A DNA stretch of 64,000 nt. Source: Leifsonia sp. Root112D2. GTDB taxonomy: Bacteria; Actinomycetota; Actinomycetes; Actinomycetales; Microbacteriaceae. Below, in pieces: positions 31,469-40,173 of this stretch (position 1 is its first letter; every line of letters begins with the position of its first letter). Below the pieces are notes generated by a model that saw only the letters and a program-made list of their open reading frames with translations, was not told the DNA's origin and did not search any database. The stretch lies in the NCBI RefSeq assembly GCF_001424905.1, contig NZ_LMCU01000002.1, positions 124,001 through 188,000 on the forward strand. The letters run 5' to 3'. The position numbers and the translations under genes are program-made.

Positions 31469-33343
31469 TCAGGGTCTTTGGTCCCTAACCCGCCGAAGAT
31501 CATCGGAATGGCGTTCTTTCGCGCCGATTGCGCGGAGTGCATTGAGGATCGTCGCCAGGTCGACGACTTCCTGCAGTGTGGCGCCAAGGGTGGCTGGAAT
31601 GATCCCGAACGCGGCGACGATCATCAGCGCGATACTCAGCGCAATTCCGAGCCAGATGCTTTGAAGGGCGATACGCATCGTGTCGATGCCGATCTCCACG
31701 GCTCGCACGGTACGGGAAAGATCATCGACCAGAATCACGGCGGCGGCCGACTCGCTTGCCGCCGTTGCGCCTTTCGCTCCCATGGCGATTCCGACCTCGG
31801 CGGACGCCAACACGGGTGCATCGTTGACTCCGTCACCCACCATGAGAACAGGGCGTTCGGTCAACCCGCGTACTGCATCGACTTTGTCGGCCGGGAGACA
31901 GTCCGATCGGATGGAGGTGATTCCCACCGCGTGCGCAACGTGTTCCGCGGTGGCACGCGCGTCCCCTGTGAGCATGACCACGTCACGAACGCCTCGATCA
32001 CGAAGCTCAGCAACCGTCTGGCCGGCATTCTCGCGAATCGGATCGGATGCAATGATGCTGCCCGCGTATGCTCCATCGACCACCACATAGATCGCCAGCT
32101 CTCCACCAGCTGTCATCGTGCGGGTGACATCCGCCGCGTGCTCTCTCGCGAAGGCCAGAGTGCCCAGACTCACCTGCCTTTCACCGATCGCAGCTGTGAT
32201 GCCCCGGGCTGCAATCTCCGACGTGCTCTGCACGTCAAGGAAGGTCACGTTTCGTCTCTGCGCCTCGCGCACGATAGACCCGGCGAGCACGTGCGACGAA
32301 AAGCGTTCCGCGGACGCAACGAGGGTGAGCAGCAGGTCTTCATCAAAGGGAGCCCGTGCGCTGATCCGCGCGATGGTCGGCACGCCATGGGTCAGGGTTC
32401 CGGTCTTGTCGAAGACCGCCGTGCGGATGCGGGAAAGTGCCTCGAGAACGCTGCCGCCCTTGACTATCACCCCGTTTCGGGCAGCGCGGCTCATGCCGCC
32501 CATGAATGCGACCGGAGCGGCCAAGAGCAGGGGGCACGGAGTGGCCAGCACCAGCACTTCGGCAAAGCGGATGGGTTCGCCAGAGACGATCCATGCGCCT
32601 GCGCCGATGGCGAGCGAAACGATCGTGAAAGGGATCGCGTATCGATCGGCGAGTCTGACCACGGGCGCACGATTCTGTTGCGCCTGACGAACCAGCGCGA
32701 TGATGCCCTGAAACTGGCTGTCGGCTGCGGTGGCGGTGGCGGTGATCGTGACGGCATTCAACCCATTGATCGAGCCACTGAGAACGGAGTCCCCCTCAAG
32801 TCTCTGCACCGGCAGACTCTCACCAGTAAGGGAAGACTCATCGAAACTTCCGCTCGCGCTCAGGAGCGATCCATCGACAGGCACCACCTCGCCGGACCTC
32901 ACCAGAATGACGTCGCCCGGCGACACCGCGCTCGCTTGGACCTCAACGAACTCACCGGTTGCCGTGTCGCTTCGGTGCACGACCTGTGGCTCCCGGTCGA
33001 GGAGTGCGCTGAGCTCACGTTGAGCTCGTGACTCGGCGAAGTCTTCGAGTGCCTGCCCGCCTGACACCATCAACACGATAATGATGCTCGCGAGGTACTC
33101 GCCGACGAGAACGGTGGCAACGATGGCGATCACCGCGAGAATATCGACCCCGAATCTCCCGTGTCGGAGTTCGTTGACCATGCGGCCGGTCAGCACCGCA
33201 CCGACGGCCAACGCGTACAGGCTGAACACCACTTGGGTGGCCGGCACGTAGCCGAACGCCCACAGTATCCCCCCGCCGAGGCCGACCAGCAGAGTCACCG
33301 TGACCATCTTGAACTGAAGCGGCAATCGTATGAGGCTCTTCAT
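31469..33343 (-). CDS. P1B-type heavy-metal ATPase with TPC motif
   Basis: 624 residues from ATG 33343. It exports or imports a transition metal with ATP. It has about eight membrane helices and TGESLPV, with the membrane metal motif LATPCPLLLAAPVAF, that is TPC in place of the CPC of copper/zinc pumps. DKTGTLTHG, the HP-like AERFSSHVLAGSI, TGDARATAEHVA and GDGVNDAPVLA complete the set. No N-terminal CxxC metal domain. TPC types have been linked to nickel, cobalt or iron, but metal choice cannot be read with confidence. It lies downstream of the flavodoxin gene with one or two tiny membrane peptides between. Confidence 0.88.
   Translation of the reverse strand: MKSLIRLPLQFKMVTVTLLVGLGGGILWAFGYVPATQVVFSLYALAVGAVLTGRMVNELRHGRFGVDILAVIAIVATVLVGEYLASIIIVLMVSGGQALEDFAESRAQRELSALLDREPQVVHRSDTATGEFVEVQASAVSPGDVILVRSGEVVPVDGSLLSASGSFDESSLTGESLPVQRLEGDSVLSGSINGLNAVTITATATAADSQFQGIIALVRQAQQNRAPVVRLADRYAIPFTIVSLAIGAGAWIVSGEPIRFAEVLVLATPCPLLLAAPVAFMGGMSRAARNGVIVKGGSVLEALSRIRTAVFDKTGTLTHGVPTIARISARAPFDEDLLLTLVASAERFSSHVLAGSIVREAQRRNVTFLDVQSTSEIAARGITAAIGERQVSLGTLAFAREHAADVTRTMTAGGELAIYVVVDGAYAGSIIASDPIRENAGQTVAELRDRGVRDVVMLTGDARATAEHVAHAVGITSIRSDCLPADKVDAVRGLTERPVLMVGDGVNDAPVLASAEVGIAMGAKGATAASESAAAVILVDDLSRTVRAVEIGIDTMRIALQSIWLGIALSIALMIVAAFGIIPATLGATLQEVVDLATILNALRAIGAKERHSDDLRRVRDQRP
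31472..31485 (-). promoter_or_regulatory. DevR/DosR-like operator for the cytochrome b unit
   Basis: GGGACCAAAGACCC on the minus strand, near-palindromic. These bases are also the last coding codons (R-D-Q-R-P) of the P1B ATPase gene upstream, just before its TGA. The box is 51 nt upstream of the 54-residue gene. Confidence 0.7.
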
Positions 33344-33377
33344 GTACGACAGTGGACACCTCTCTTGGGTAAGGCCG

Positions 33378-33464
33378 CTAGTCGTTGGCTGGCTCCGGAT
33401 CGCCCAAGGAGCCGTGATCCCGAACGATACCAAGCAGTATCAGCACGAAAATCAGTTCGAGCAT
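33378..33464 (-). CDS. Possible tiny membrane peptide (28 residues or longer)
   Basis: MLELIFVLILLGIVRDHGS and a short acidic tail. The frame stays open and hydrophobic for about 24 further codons upstream (AVILAYSILRAVCFGLG) but has no ATG, GTG or TTG there, so a longer product would need a rare start such as CTG after GGGGAG. It lies between the next peptide and the P1B ATPase, 34 nt before the latter. Real expression is uncertain. Confidence 0.3.
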   Translation of the reverse strand: MLELIFVLILLGIVRDHGSLGDPEPAND

Positions 33465-33519
33465 GCCTAGCCCGAAACATACGGCCCGCAGGATCGAGTA
33501 GGCAAGGATGACGGCCAGC

Positions 33520-33630
33520 TCAACGAATAGCTCCCCTCACGGCACCTGCAAAGGATGACACAGATCCAAACAGCAGAAGCGCAATAACTAGCCCTCTGAC
33601 AGCAAACCCGGGGATACGAAGCTTCACCAT
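33520..33630 (-). CDS. 36-residue membrane peptide
   Basis: Begins MVKLRIPGF and has one hydrophobic helix (GLVIALLLFGSVSSFAGAV). CAGGTGG lies 5 nt before the ATG as a plausible ribosome site, and the gene follows the flavodoxin stop by 15 nt. It is probably a small subunit or regulator co-expressed with flavodoxin and the metal ATPase. No family recognised. Confidence 0.4.
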   Translation of the reverse strand: MVKLRIPGFAVRGLVIALLLFGSVSSFAGAVRGAIR

Positions 33631-33645
33631 CGGTCCACCTGAATT

Positions 33646-34158
33646 TCAGGCCGTGTGACTTGCATGGGCATCGGAGACCTCACGCCCCCACTGCGCGGCC
33701 CTCTCCAATTCACCCTCCACAAGAGGGCCCTCGTAACCGTGCACATGGAAGGACTTCTGCCTGAGCGACGTGTCGAACCCCAGCGAATGCAATTCCTGTC
33801 TGGCGACCTTCGCAGCAGAGCCAGGCAGCCGCGGCGCATTGACGCGAGTGTCGAAGGCAACCGCCTTCACCGCGACCTCCGTCGGCGTCAACACGTTCAG
33901 CCACTCGCGGATACCTCGGTCGGGAGCTGAGGGCGCTCCGTTCTGACTGACGGCATTCTGGCGAGTAGACGCGCGCGTCATCGAGAACGCATGCGTCGGC
34001 CCTCCCACCACGAGAAGGTCATATCCGACAACAGAATCGGGTGCCGAGTCGACATCCGCGACATCGACCTGCAGAGTGGCTGACAACGCTGCTGCTATCG
34101 CGCGGGCAACCTTTTCGGTGTTGCCCCACAACGATTCATATACGATAAGCCCCCGCAT
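33646..34158 (-). CDS. Flavodoxin family protein
   Basis: 170 residues from ATG 34158. The FMN phosphate loop is ESLWGNTEKVA, and VVGGPTHAFSM binds the isoalloxazine ring. C-terminal half is shorter and ends AQWGREVSDAHASH. It is a low-potential electron carrier or a flavodoxin-like oxidoreductase. A DevR-like box sits 136 nt upstream, and the gene is divergent from the Usp at 34422. Confidence 0.87.
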   Translation of the reverse strand: MRGLIVYESLWGNTEKVARAIAAALSATLQVDVADVDSAPDSVVGYDLLVVGGPTHAFSMTRASTRQNAVSQNGAPSAPDRGIREWLNVLTPTEVAVKAVAFDTRVNAPRLPGSAAKVARQELHSLGFDTSLRQKSFHVHGYEGPLVEGELERAAQWGREVSDAHASHTA

Positions 34159-34294
34159 GATTCCTCCTCGATCTATACCGCCCACACTGGCCGGGGCGGC
34201 TCATCACTTTTCATCGATACTCTGCGTCTCGGACAGTGACGACGGCCGCGCTCTTTTCCCGTACTACTTCACCGCGCGAAAGGCTATCGCGCGA

Positions 34295-34308
34295 GGGTCG
34301 AAAGTCCC
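34295..34308 (-). promoter_or_regulatory. DevR/DosR-like operator on the flavodoxin side
   Basis: GGGACTTTCGACCC on the minus strand, 136 nt from the flavodoxin start. One of two boxes 40 bp apart in the divergent flavodoxin/Usp promoter region. Confidence 0.6.
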
Positions 34309-34348
34309 ACGTTCCGCAGGGAGCGCCCCAGCCCGACTCACCACCGCT

Positions 34349-34362
34349 GGGGCCAAAGACCC
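34349..34362 (+). promoter_or_regulatory. DevR/DosR-like operator on the Usp side
   Basis: GGGGCCAAAGACCC (GGGTCTTTGGCCCC on the other strand), near-palindromic, 59 nt upstream of the Usp ATG. Paired with the box at 34295, it could give cooperative binding. Confidence 0.6.
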
Positions 34363-34421
34363 TACCTGGCCGTGATGTCCGTACCTACCGTTGAGAGATG
34401 GAGATTAGGGAAGGGTCAATC

Positions 34422-35258
34422 ATGTACAAGCGAATTTTGGTACCTGTCGATGGTTCGAGATTCTCCGAGGCCGTCATGCCCTACGCCCTCGGAATCGCCA
34501 GGGAGACCGGCGCAAAAATCACCGTGCTGCGCATCGTCGAAAAGGAATCGGAGAAGGCCAAAGCCGAGAAATACATCAAGGGCCTCGCTGTGCGGTTCGG
34601 CGCCGAAGGACGCTGCGTCAGCAGCAGCGGTGACGTCGCAGAGGACATTCTCGATGAAGCACAACGCATCCCCGAGACCCTCATCACTATTACTTCGCAC
34701 GGGCGCGGTGACCGTCTCAACCTGTTGATGGGCAGTGTCGCTCGCGATGTCGTGCGCGCCGGTCACTTTCCCGTTCTCGTCTACCATCCAAGCGGCAATG
34801 CCGACGAGCACCTGGATCCGATCGTGATCTCCACGGTGCTGCTGCCGATGGATGGAACTGATCTCTCTGAAACCATGCGGGCGCAGGCTGCCGGTTGGGC
34901 ACGCGCACTCGGCGCAAGGCTGCTCATCGTTCAGGTGCTTCCGACAAATCTGAGGATAGATTCGCTGCTTGAATCCTTCGACGCTTTGGAGGATTCATAC
35001 GTGCGTTCACAGGCCCGCGATCTTCAACGCGAATACGGCGTCGACGCGGATTGGGAGGTGCTGCACGGCGACCCAGTGACCTCGATCGTCAATTACCTCG
35101 AGGGTCGACGCGACGTGCTGGTCGTCATGGCCACACGAGGTCAGGCCACGCTCCAGGCAGCGGTACTCGGCAGCGTCACGTCGGGGTTGCTGCACCACGC
35201 CGCGTTGCCGATCATCGTCCAAGCGCCCGTGAAGACACAGAAACAGGCATCTGCGTAG
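34422..35258 (+). CDS. Tandem-domain universal stress protein
   Basis: 278 residues from ATG 34422, with AGGGAAGGG just upstream. Domain 1 starts YKRILVPVDGSRFSEAVMP and ends ITSHGRGDRLNLLMGSVARD. Domain 2 starts VSTVLLPMDGTDLSETM and ends MATRGQATLQAAVLGSVTSG. This is a different subgroup from the other four Usp proteins here, more like the stand-alone Usp of other bacteria. Two DevR-like boxes are upstream. Confidence 0.9.
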   Translation: MYKRILVPVDGSRFSEAVMPYALGIARETGAKITVLRIVEKESEKAKAEKYIKGLAVRFGAEGRCVSSSGDVAEDILDEAQRIPETLITITSHGRGDRLNLLMGSVARDVVRAGHFPVLVYHPSGNADEHLDPIVISTVLLPMDGTDLSETMRAQAAGWARALGARLLIVQVLPTNLRIDSLLESFDALEDSYVRSQARDLQREYGVDADWEVLHGDPVTSIVNYLEGRRDVLVVMATRGQATLQAAVLGSVTSGLLHHAALPIIVQAPVKTQKQASA

Positions 35259-35561
35259 CAGGCTCGCATCTCTGATTCCAACGGTCGAGCCATGGACTTA
35301 AGCCCCTATTACCCTGCCCGACAGAGAGTTATATTTCGTCCATGGCCCCTCGAAACCTGTTGCCGACAACGCAATCGCTGCTCCAGTCGTTGCAAAGCGA
35401 CCGACACCGAGCAGCGGAGCGACGGTGGATCTCAAGCATGGGCGGATTCGCACGTCGGCCGATGCCGCGCGTGTTCACCGGACCATGGGTAAGTCATCAG
35501 ATCTCGAGGGGCAACCCGAAGAATACTGTCTGAATTCCAGAAACTGGAGATCGGGGTGTCC
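35259..35561. other. Intergenic region before the phosphorylase fusion
   Basis: About 300 bp with a weak DevR-like sequence at 35294-35307 (TGGACTTAAGCCCC, 9 of 14 consensus positions). A 63-residue frame at 35342-35533 has no ribosome site or family. No other feature seen. Confidence 0.35.
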
Positions 35562-38500
35562 ATGTCTGCTGCATGTGTGGATTTGTCAGAGTTTGACGCG
35601 GTCCTCTTCGACTTGGATGGCGTTCTAACGGATACTGCACGACTTCACGAGGCGGCGTGGGCAGCGGAGTTCACCGAGATTTTCGACCAGATTGACCGGC
35701 TTTCGCCTGCAAACGCACCAATTGCCCCCTTTACCTCGGATGACTATCGTCGGCTTGTCGACGGCGAGCCCCGATACGAAGGGGTGCTCCATGTTCTAGC
35801 CGATCGGAGCTTGACACTTCCCGCCGGAGAGCCCGCCGACAGGCCGGGAAGCGGGACCATCTGGGCCGTGGCGAACGCGAAGGATGCTCGGTACCTGGAA
35901 CTGCTGCATAAGTCCGACGCGCGGCCGTTCGCCTCATCGGTTGCTCTCGCGCGGGCCCTTGAAGCGGCGGGAATCCGGCTCGGGGTGGTCTCTGCCAGTC
36001 GACACTGTGCCGAGGTTCTCGAAGCCGCAGGAATCTTCGATCTCTTCGAGACCACGGTCGACGGCTGGGTTGCAGCAGCGATGCGACTGCCCGGGAAACC
36101 CGACCCTGCCATGTACGTCGAAGGTGCCGCGCGCTTGGGCGTGGATCCAGGGCGTTGCGTGGTAATCGAGGACGCGGTCTCCGGCGTTCAGGCCGGCCGG
36201 GACGGGGCGTTCGGTCTCGTTGTGGGCGTCGACCGTCGCGGTTCTGCGGCTGCCCTGAGACGCGCAGGCGCCGGGATCATAGTGCAGGATCTCGCGGAAC
36301 TGCGACTAGAGGGCGAGCCGAGGGCTCCGTGGCTCGTTGAATTGTCAGGAGGTTTTGCCGACGAGACCAGTCGAACGGTCGGCACCGTGGAAGCGCTTGG
36401 CACACTCGCGAACGGCTACCTTGGCGTCCGCGGAACCAATCCGTGGTCGCGCGACGACGGCACGAACTATCCCGGATGCTATCTTGCCGGGGTCTACAAC
36501 CGCTTGACTGTCGCAGTCGACGGCGAGCAGGCAGAGCGTGAAGCGATGGTCAACATTCCCAACTGGCTGCCCTTCACGTTCAGGTGTGAAACAGGCTCAT
36601 GGTTGGGGAAAGCGGGTGTCACTGTCACAGATCATCGCGTCTGCCTCGATCTGCGCCGAGGTCTGCTCGTGCGCACTTTCCGGACACGCGATCAAGCCGG
36701 CCGAAAATGTATCGTGCGGGAGAAGCGTCTGGTGTCAATGGCCGAGAAGCATCTCGTGGCGCATGAATTGAGCGTCATCGCCGAAAACTGGTCGGGTAAT
36801 CTGCACATTCGGTTGGGAATCGATGCGAACGTGACCAACAATCAGACGGCAGAGGAACGTCTTGACGCTGACCGGCACCTCGGAGCAATTCAGCTGAGAA
36901 GCGACAGCCCAGATATCCTCTCAACCACCGCTCGAACCGTGCAGTCGGACATACTCGTCGCGGAGTCGGCACGGATCCGCCTTGGTGTCGGTGTCGGTGT
37001 CGGCTACGGAAAAGATGAAACAACGCATCGCGCCACCACGAGGCGTCACACGGAGATCACTCAGGATCTGTCGGTGCAGATTGCCGAGAGAGGCCGCGTA
37101 AGCGTTGAGAAGGTCGTCGCTGTCTTCACCTCCCGTGACCGTGCGATATCTGAGCCGGCCCTGGCCGCGGACGCTATGGCGGCGACCGCCCCCGATTTCG
37201 CTGAACTCGCGGCCTCCCATGCGTTGGCCTGGTCTCGCTTGTGGCGACGTTCTGAACTCTCGGTCACACTGCGGAAACCTGACGAACACATCAGCGAGGA
37301 TGCGCGATCGCGCCCTGGAGAAAACGTTTCCTCCATCGTGCGCTTACAGCTCTTCCACCTCCTGCAGGTCGCATCCCCTCACGTTGCCGAACTCGATGTC
37401 GGCATTCCAGCGCGAGGGCTCGGCGGCGAGGGGTATCTTGGCCACATCTTCTGGGACGAACTTTTCATTTATCCGGTGTTGAATGCGCGCTTTCCCGACA
37501 GCTCGCGTGCGATGTTGCTGTACCGACACAGAAGACTCCCCGCAGCCCGAATCGCCGCACAGGATGCGGGTCATAGCGGTGCCATGTTTCCATGGCAGAG
37601 TGGCAGCGACGGACGAGATGAGACCCCGCATCAGTTGTTGAACGTGAGGACGGGTGCCTGGATCCCCGACAATTCGGGGCGTCAACGCCACGTCGGTTTG
37701 GCTCTGGCGTATGAACTCTGGCAAAACTGGCAGACCACGGGCGATACCGCATTCTTCTTCAACGCCGGAGCGGAAGTCTTTCTGGAGTGCGCGCGATTCT
37801 TCGCCAGCCTCGCCACGTTCGACCCAGCTTTAGGCCGGTGGCGGATCACCGGAGTCATGGGCCCTGATGAGTTCCATGACTCCTATCCCCAAGTGGCAAG
37901 AGTCGGCATCGACGACAACGCCTACACCAATGTGATGATCGCGTGGCTGCTGAGCCAGGCGATCCGGCTGGTATCGATGATTCGTAACGACCACCGCACC
38001 GACGTGCTCGCCCAACTCGGCGTCGGCGACGCGGAATTGTCGCATTGGGAAGAGCTGACTCAAACCCTGTATGTTCCTTTCCACGCGGGCGTCATCAGCC
38101 AGTTCGCAGGATATGAGAAGCTGGCCGAACTCGATCTCGACGCGTATCGGGCACGCTATGGCAACATCGGCCGCTTGGACCTGATCCTGGATGCTGAAGG
38201 CGACACGGTGCGCAACTACCAGGTCACCAAACAAGCAGACGCACTCATGTTGTTCTACCTTTTTTCAGCCGAGGAACTCCGGGCCGTATTGGGACGCCTC
38301 GGTTATGCGCTGCCGCCCGAGATGATCCTGCGCACGGTCGACTACTACTCGACTCGCGCAGCTCACGGATCAAGCCTCTCGTCAGTGGTTCACGCGTGGG
38401 TGCAAGCCCGATCCGACCGGTCAGGCTCCTGGCGGCAGTTCCAGCTGGCGCTCGACACAGACTTCGCCGACATTCAAGGAGGAACGACTGCCGAAGGCCT

Positions 38501-38783
38501 CCACCTTGGAGCGATGGCTGGTAGCGTCGACCTTCTTCAACGCTGCTACACCGGAATCGAAGTGCGCGACGATGCGCTGTGGCTCAACCCGGCCCTGCCC
38601 GATGAAGTGGAACGACTTCGCTTCGATCTGACCTACCGAGATCACTGGGTCAATATCGATGTTGATCACCGGCAACTCGTCGTCACTGCGGCCGCGGCAC
38701 AGGCAGAGCCCGCAACCATCGTGCTCTCGGGTCGACGACATCGGCTGAGTCCGGGCCATCGAATCGAACATCCCCTCAGCTGA
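35562..38783 (+). CDS. Beta-phosphoglucomutase/GH65 glycoside phosphorylase fusion
   Basis: 1073 residues in two enzymes. Residues 1-235 are a HAD-type beta-phosphoglucomutase: FDLDGVLTDTA nucleophile motif, VVSASRHCAEVL, GKPDPAMYVEGA and VIEDAVSGVQAGRDG. Residues about 250-1073 are a GH65 phosphorylase: FGxG-like GTLANGYLGVRGTNPWS and IFWDELFIYPVLNARFP, with the general-acid Glu in GVMGPDEFHDSY. The GH65 part cleaves an alpha-glucoside such as trehalose or maltose with phosphate to beta-glucose-1-P, which the HAD part turns into glucose-6-P. This saves one ATP per disaccharide, useful under low energy. Start ATG 35562 (a GTG 6 nt earlier is also in frame). Substrate is not settled by sequence. 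Confidence 0.9.
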   Translation: MSAACVDLSEFDAVLFDLDGVLTDTARLHEAAWAAEFTEIFDQIDRLSPANAPIAPFTSDDYRRLVDGEPRYEGVLHVLADRSLTLPAGEPADRPGSGTIWAVANAKDARYLELLHKSDARPFASSVALARALEAAGIRLGVVSASRHCAEVLEAAGIFDLFETTVDGWVAAAMRLPGKPDPAMYVEGAARLGVDPGRCVVIEDAVSGVQAGRDGAFGLVVGVDRRGSAAALRRAGAGIIVQDLAELRLEGEPRAPWLVELSGGFADETSRTVGTVEALGTLANGYLGVRGTNPWSRDDGTNYPGCYLAGVYNRLTVAVDGEQAEREAMVNIPNWLPFTFRCETGSWLGKAGVTVTDHRVCLDLRRGLLVRTFRTRDQAGRKCIVREKRLVSMAEKHLVAHELSVIAENWSGNLHIRLGIDANVTNNQTAEERLDADRHLGAIQLRSDSPDILSTTARTVQSDILVAESARIRLGVGVGVGYGKDETTHRATTRRHTEITQDLSVQIAERGRVSVEKVVAVFTSRDRAISEPALAADAMAATAPDFAELAASHALAWSRLWRRSELSVTLRKPDEHISEDARSRPGENVSSIVRLQLFHLLQVASPHVAELDVGIPARGLGGEGYLGHIFWDELFIYPVLNARFPDSSRAMLLYRHRRLPAARIAAQDAGHSGAMFPWQSGSDGRDETPHQLLNVRTGAWIPDNSGRQRHVGLALAYELWQNWQTTGDTAFFFNAGAEVFLECARFFASLATFDPALGRWRITGVMGPDEFHDSYPQVARVGIDDNAYTNVMIAWLLSQAIRLVSMIRNDHRTDVLAQLGVGDAELSHWEELTQTLYVPFHAGVISQFAGYEKLAELDLDAYRARYGNIGRLDLILDAEGDTVRNYQVTKQADALMLFYLFSAEELRAVLGRLGYALPPEMILRTVDYYSTRAAHGSSLSSVVHAWVQARSDRSGSWRQFQLALDTDFADIQGGTTAEGLHLGAMAGSVDLLQRCYTGIEVRDDALWLNPALPDEVERLRFDLTYRDHWVNIDVDHRQLVVTAAAAQAEPATIVLSGRRHRLSPGHRIEHPLS

Positions 38784-38821
38784 GTCGAAGCCCTGCACGG
38801 CTCTGGAGCACTGCGGGCGAC

Positions 38822-38835
38822 GGGACCTTCGGCAC
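38822..38835 (+). promoter_or_regulatory. DevR/DosR-like operator
   Basis: GGGACCTTCGGCAC, a full consensus match, 82 nt upstream of the ATG at 38918. Confidence 0.65.
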
Positions 38836-38917
38836 TACTGAATGCTCTCGCGCGGGTCTTGACTAGCCCTGAGCCTGCTAGCTGCAGTGAGTCTGACGGG
38901 TGGAGGGAGGCACGGGC

Positions 38918-39391
38918 ATGGTGACAAAGTTTCGGCTGCTCGCCTTCTGGACGCTCGTTGTCGTCACAGTCTTCAACGCGCTGTCGGCGATCTCCGGGGG
39001 CATTGCGATTCTGGCGACAGGCGGGCTCGAGATGCCGCTGTCAATGCTCACACACAGCCCGTTCGGCTCGTTCACGGGGCCCGGCTGGATTCTGCTGATT
39101 GTTGTCGGCGGAACTCAAACGATTTCATTTGTCCTCCTTCTCCTTCGAAAGGAGATGGCCCTCGTGTGGACGGCGATCGCGGGGATCGGGATGACAATCT
39201 GGATCTTCATCGAGACGGGGATCATCGCGGGGATCTCCTGGCTTCAAGCGCTGTACTTTGCGACCGGTGTCGCCCAACTCGTGCTCGTTCTGGCACTTCT
39301 CGGCATCGTGCGCTGGCTACCGCGAGAGACGCTGAACGAAGCGATGCGCAGAGGTTTGCAGAACATGACCCAGGAGGCACAGAATGGCTGA
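38918..39391 (+). CDS. Four-helix membrane protein, unknown function
   Basis: 157 residues from ATG 38918, preceded by the strong GGAGGGAGG. Four membrane helices spaced evenly (LLAFWTLVVVTVFNAL, ILLIVVGGTQTISFVLLLL, VWTAIAGIGMTIWIFI, ALYFATGVAQLVLVLALLG). It overlaps the next small gene by 8 nt. Promoter region holds a consensus DevR-like box, so it is a hypoxia-regulon protein of unknown role. Confidence 0.75.
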   Translation: MVTKFRLLAFWTLVVVTVFNALSAISGGIAILATGGLEMPLSMLTHSPFGSFTGPGWILLIVVGGTQTISFVLLLLRKEMALVWTAIAGIGMTIWIFIETGIIAGISWLQALYFATGVAQLVLVLALLGIVRWLPRETLNEAMRRGLQNMTQEAQNG

Positions 39392-39578
39392 TCGTACGCG
39401 TTTCGTGGAGCGCAATGGAGCGTGGGGATTCTTCTTCCTCCTTGCGTATATCGGTGCGGCGATCTATTTCGTCGCTCAGTCAGATGGAAGCTTCTGGGCC
39501 GTGGTCCTCGGCTTGCTCAAAGCAATCGTGTGGCCTGTCTTTGCCGTTTACCATGGCCTCGCGGCGCTCGGCGCCTGA
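39384..39578 (+). CDS. 64-residue two-helix membrane protein
   Basis: Two membrane helices (WGFFFLLAYIGAAIYFVAQ and VVLGLLKAIVWPVFAVYHG). It overlaps the upstream four-helix gene by 8 nt, so probably a partner subunit. A GGCGCC-TGAC-GGCGCC hairpin spans its stop codon. No family recognised. Confidence 0.65.
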   Translation: MADRTRFVERNGAWGFFFLLAYIGAAIYFVAQSDGSFWAVVLGLLKAIVWPVFAVYHGLAALGA

Positions 39579-39609
39579 CGGCGCCATGACGCATAACTAC
39601 TCTCTCAAT

Positions 39610-39623
39610 GGGTCCTTCGGGCC
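39610..39623 (+). promoter_or_regulatory. Possible DevR/DosR-like operator
   Basis: GGGTCCTTCGGGCC, about 11 of 14 consensus positions, 41 nt upstream of the ATG at 39665. Confidence 0.5.
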
Positions 39624-39664
39624 GATTCAAGTTGATGGGTCTCCGACCGAAGGAGGTGGTCACG

Positions 39665-39964
39665 ATGAAGACGCAAGATCGGGTTGCTGGGATTGACGAT
39701 GTTCACCGGGTATCAGTCCGCGTCGTGAATGCGAAGGACGAAGTGGAATCCATGAATCTGGATGTCAACAGGATCGGGCCCGGCTACTACAAGATCCAAC
39801 ATAACCATGTTGTCATCGGATATATTCAGCGCGCTGGCCACCTGTTCGTTGCACTCGGCGGTACTCGTTCGGATCGGGCCGAGGAGTGGGGACAATATCT
39901 GATCTGGGATCACGCTGCCGCCAAGCTGCTGCGCCAGTCCAGCCTGACCAACTCGAATCAGTGA
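39665..39964 (+). CDS. 99-residue soluble protein, unknown function
   Basis: Starts at ATG 39665 after AAGGAGGTGG, one of the best ribosome sites in the window. Sequence MKTQDRVAGIDDVHRVSVR, then GPGYYKIQHNHVVIGYI and FVALGGTRSDRAEEWGQYL, suggests a small beta-rich fold. No signal peptide or membrane segment and no family recognised. A likely DevR-like box precedes it. Confidence 0.7.
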   Translation: MKTQDRVAGIDDVHRVSVRVVNAKDEVESMNLDVNRIGPGYYKIQHNHVVIGYIQRAGHLFVALGGTRSDRAEEWGQYLIWDHAAAKLLRQSSLTNSNQ

Positions 39965-40048
39965 TTGGCCCCGCCAGTCATAAACGGACGACTAGGAAGC
40001 GAACTCAGCGCTGCCCTCCTTTACCGGGTATCTGCATTGACGCCACCA

Positions 40049-40062
40049 GGGCCTTTCGACTC
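40049..40062 (+). promoter_or_regulatory. Possible DevR/DosR-like operator
   Basis: GGGCCTTTCGACTC, about 11 of 14 consensus positions, 111 nt upstream of the ATG at 40174. Confidence 0.4.
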
Positions 40063-40173
40063 TTGGCGGATGCGTCGAAACGGATCAGAATGGCCGGATC
40101 AGATGCCGATTCGTCTGAAATGAGCGTGCGACGAGCTGTGGCTCTGACGCGCGCAGATCCTGAGGAGTAGATC

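Noticed and set aside
35342..35533. 63-residue frame before the phosphorylase fusion
   Set aside because: No ribosome site, family or conserved feature; more likely leader sequence.
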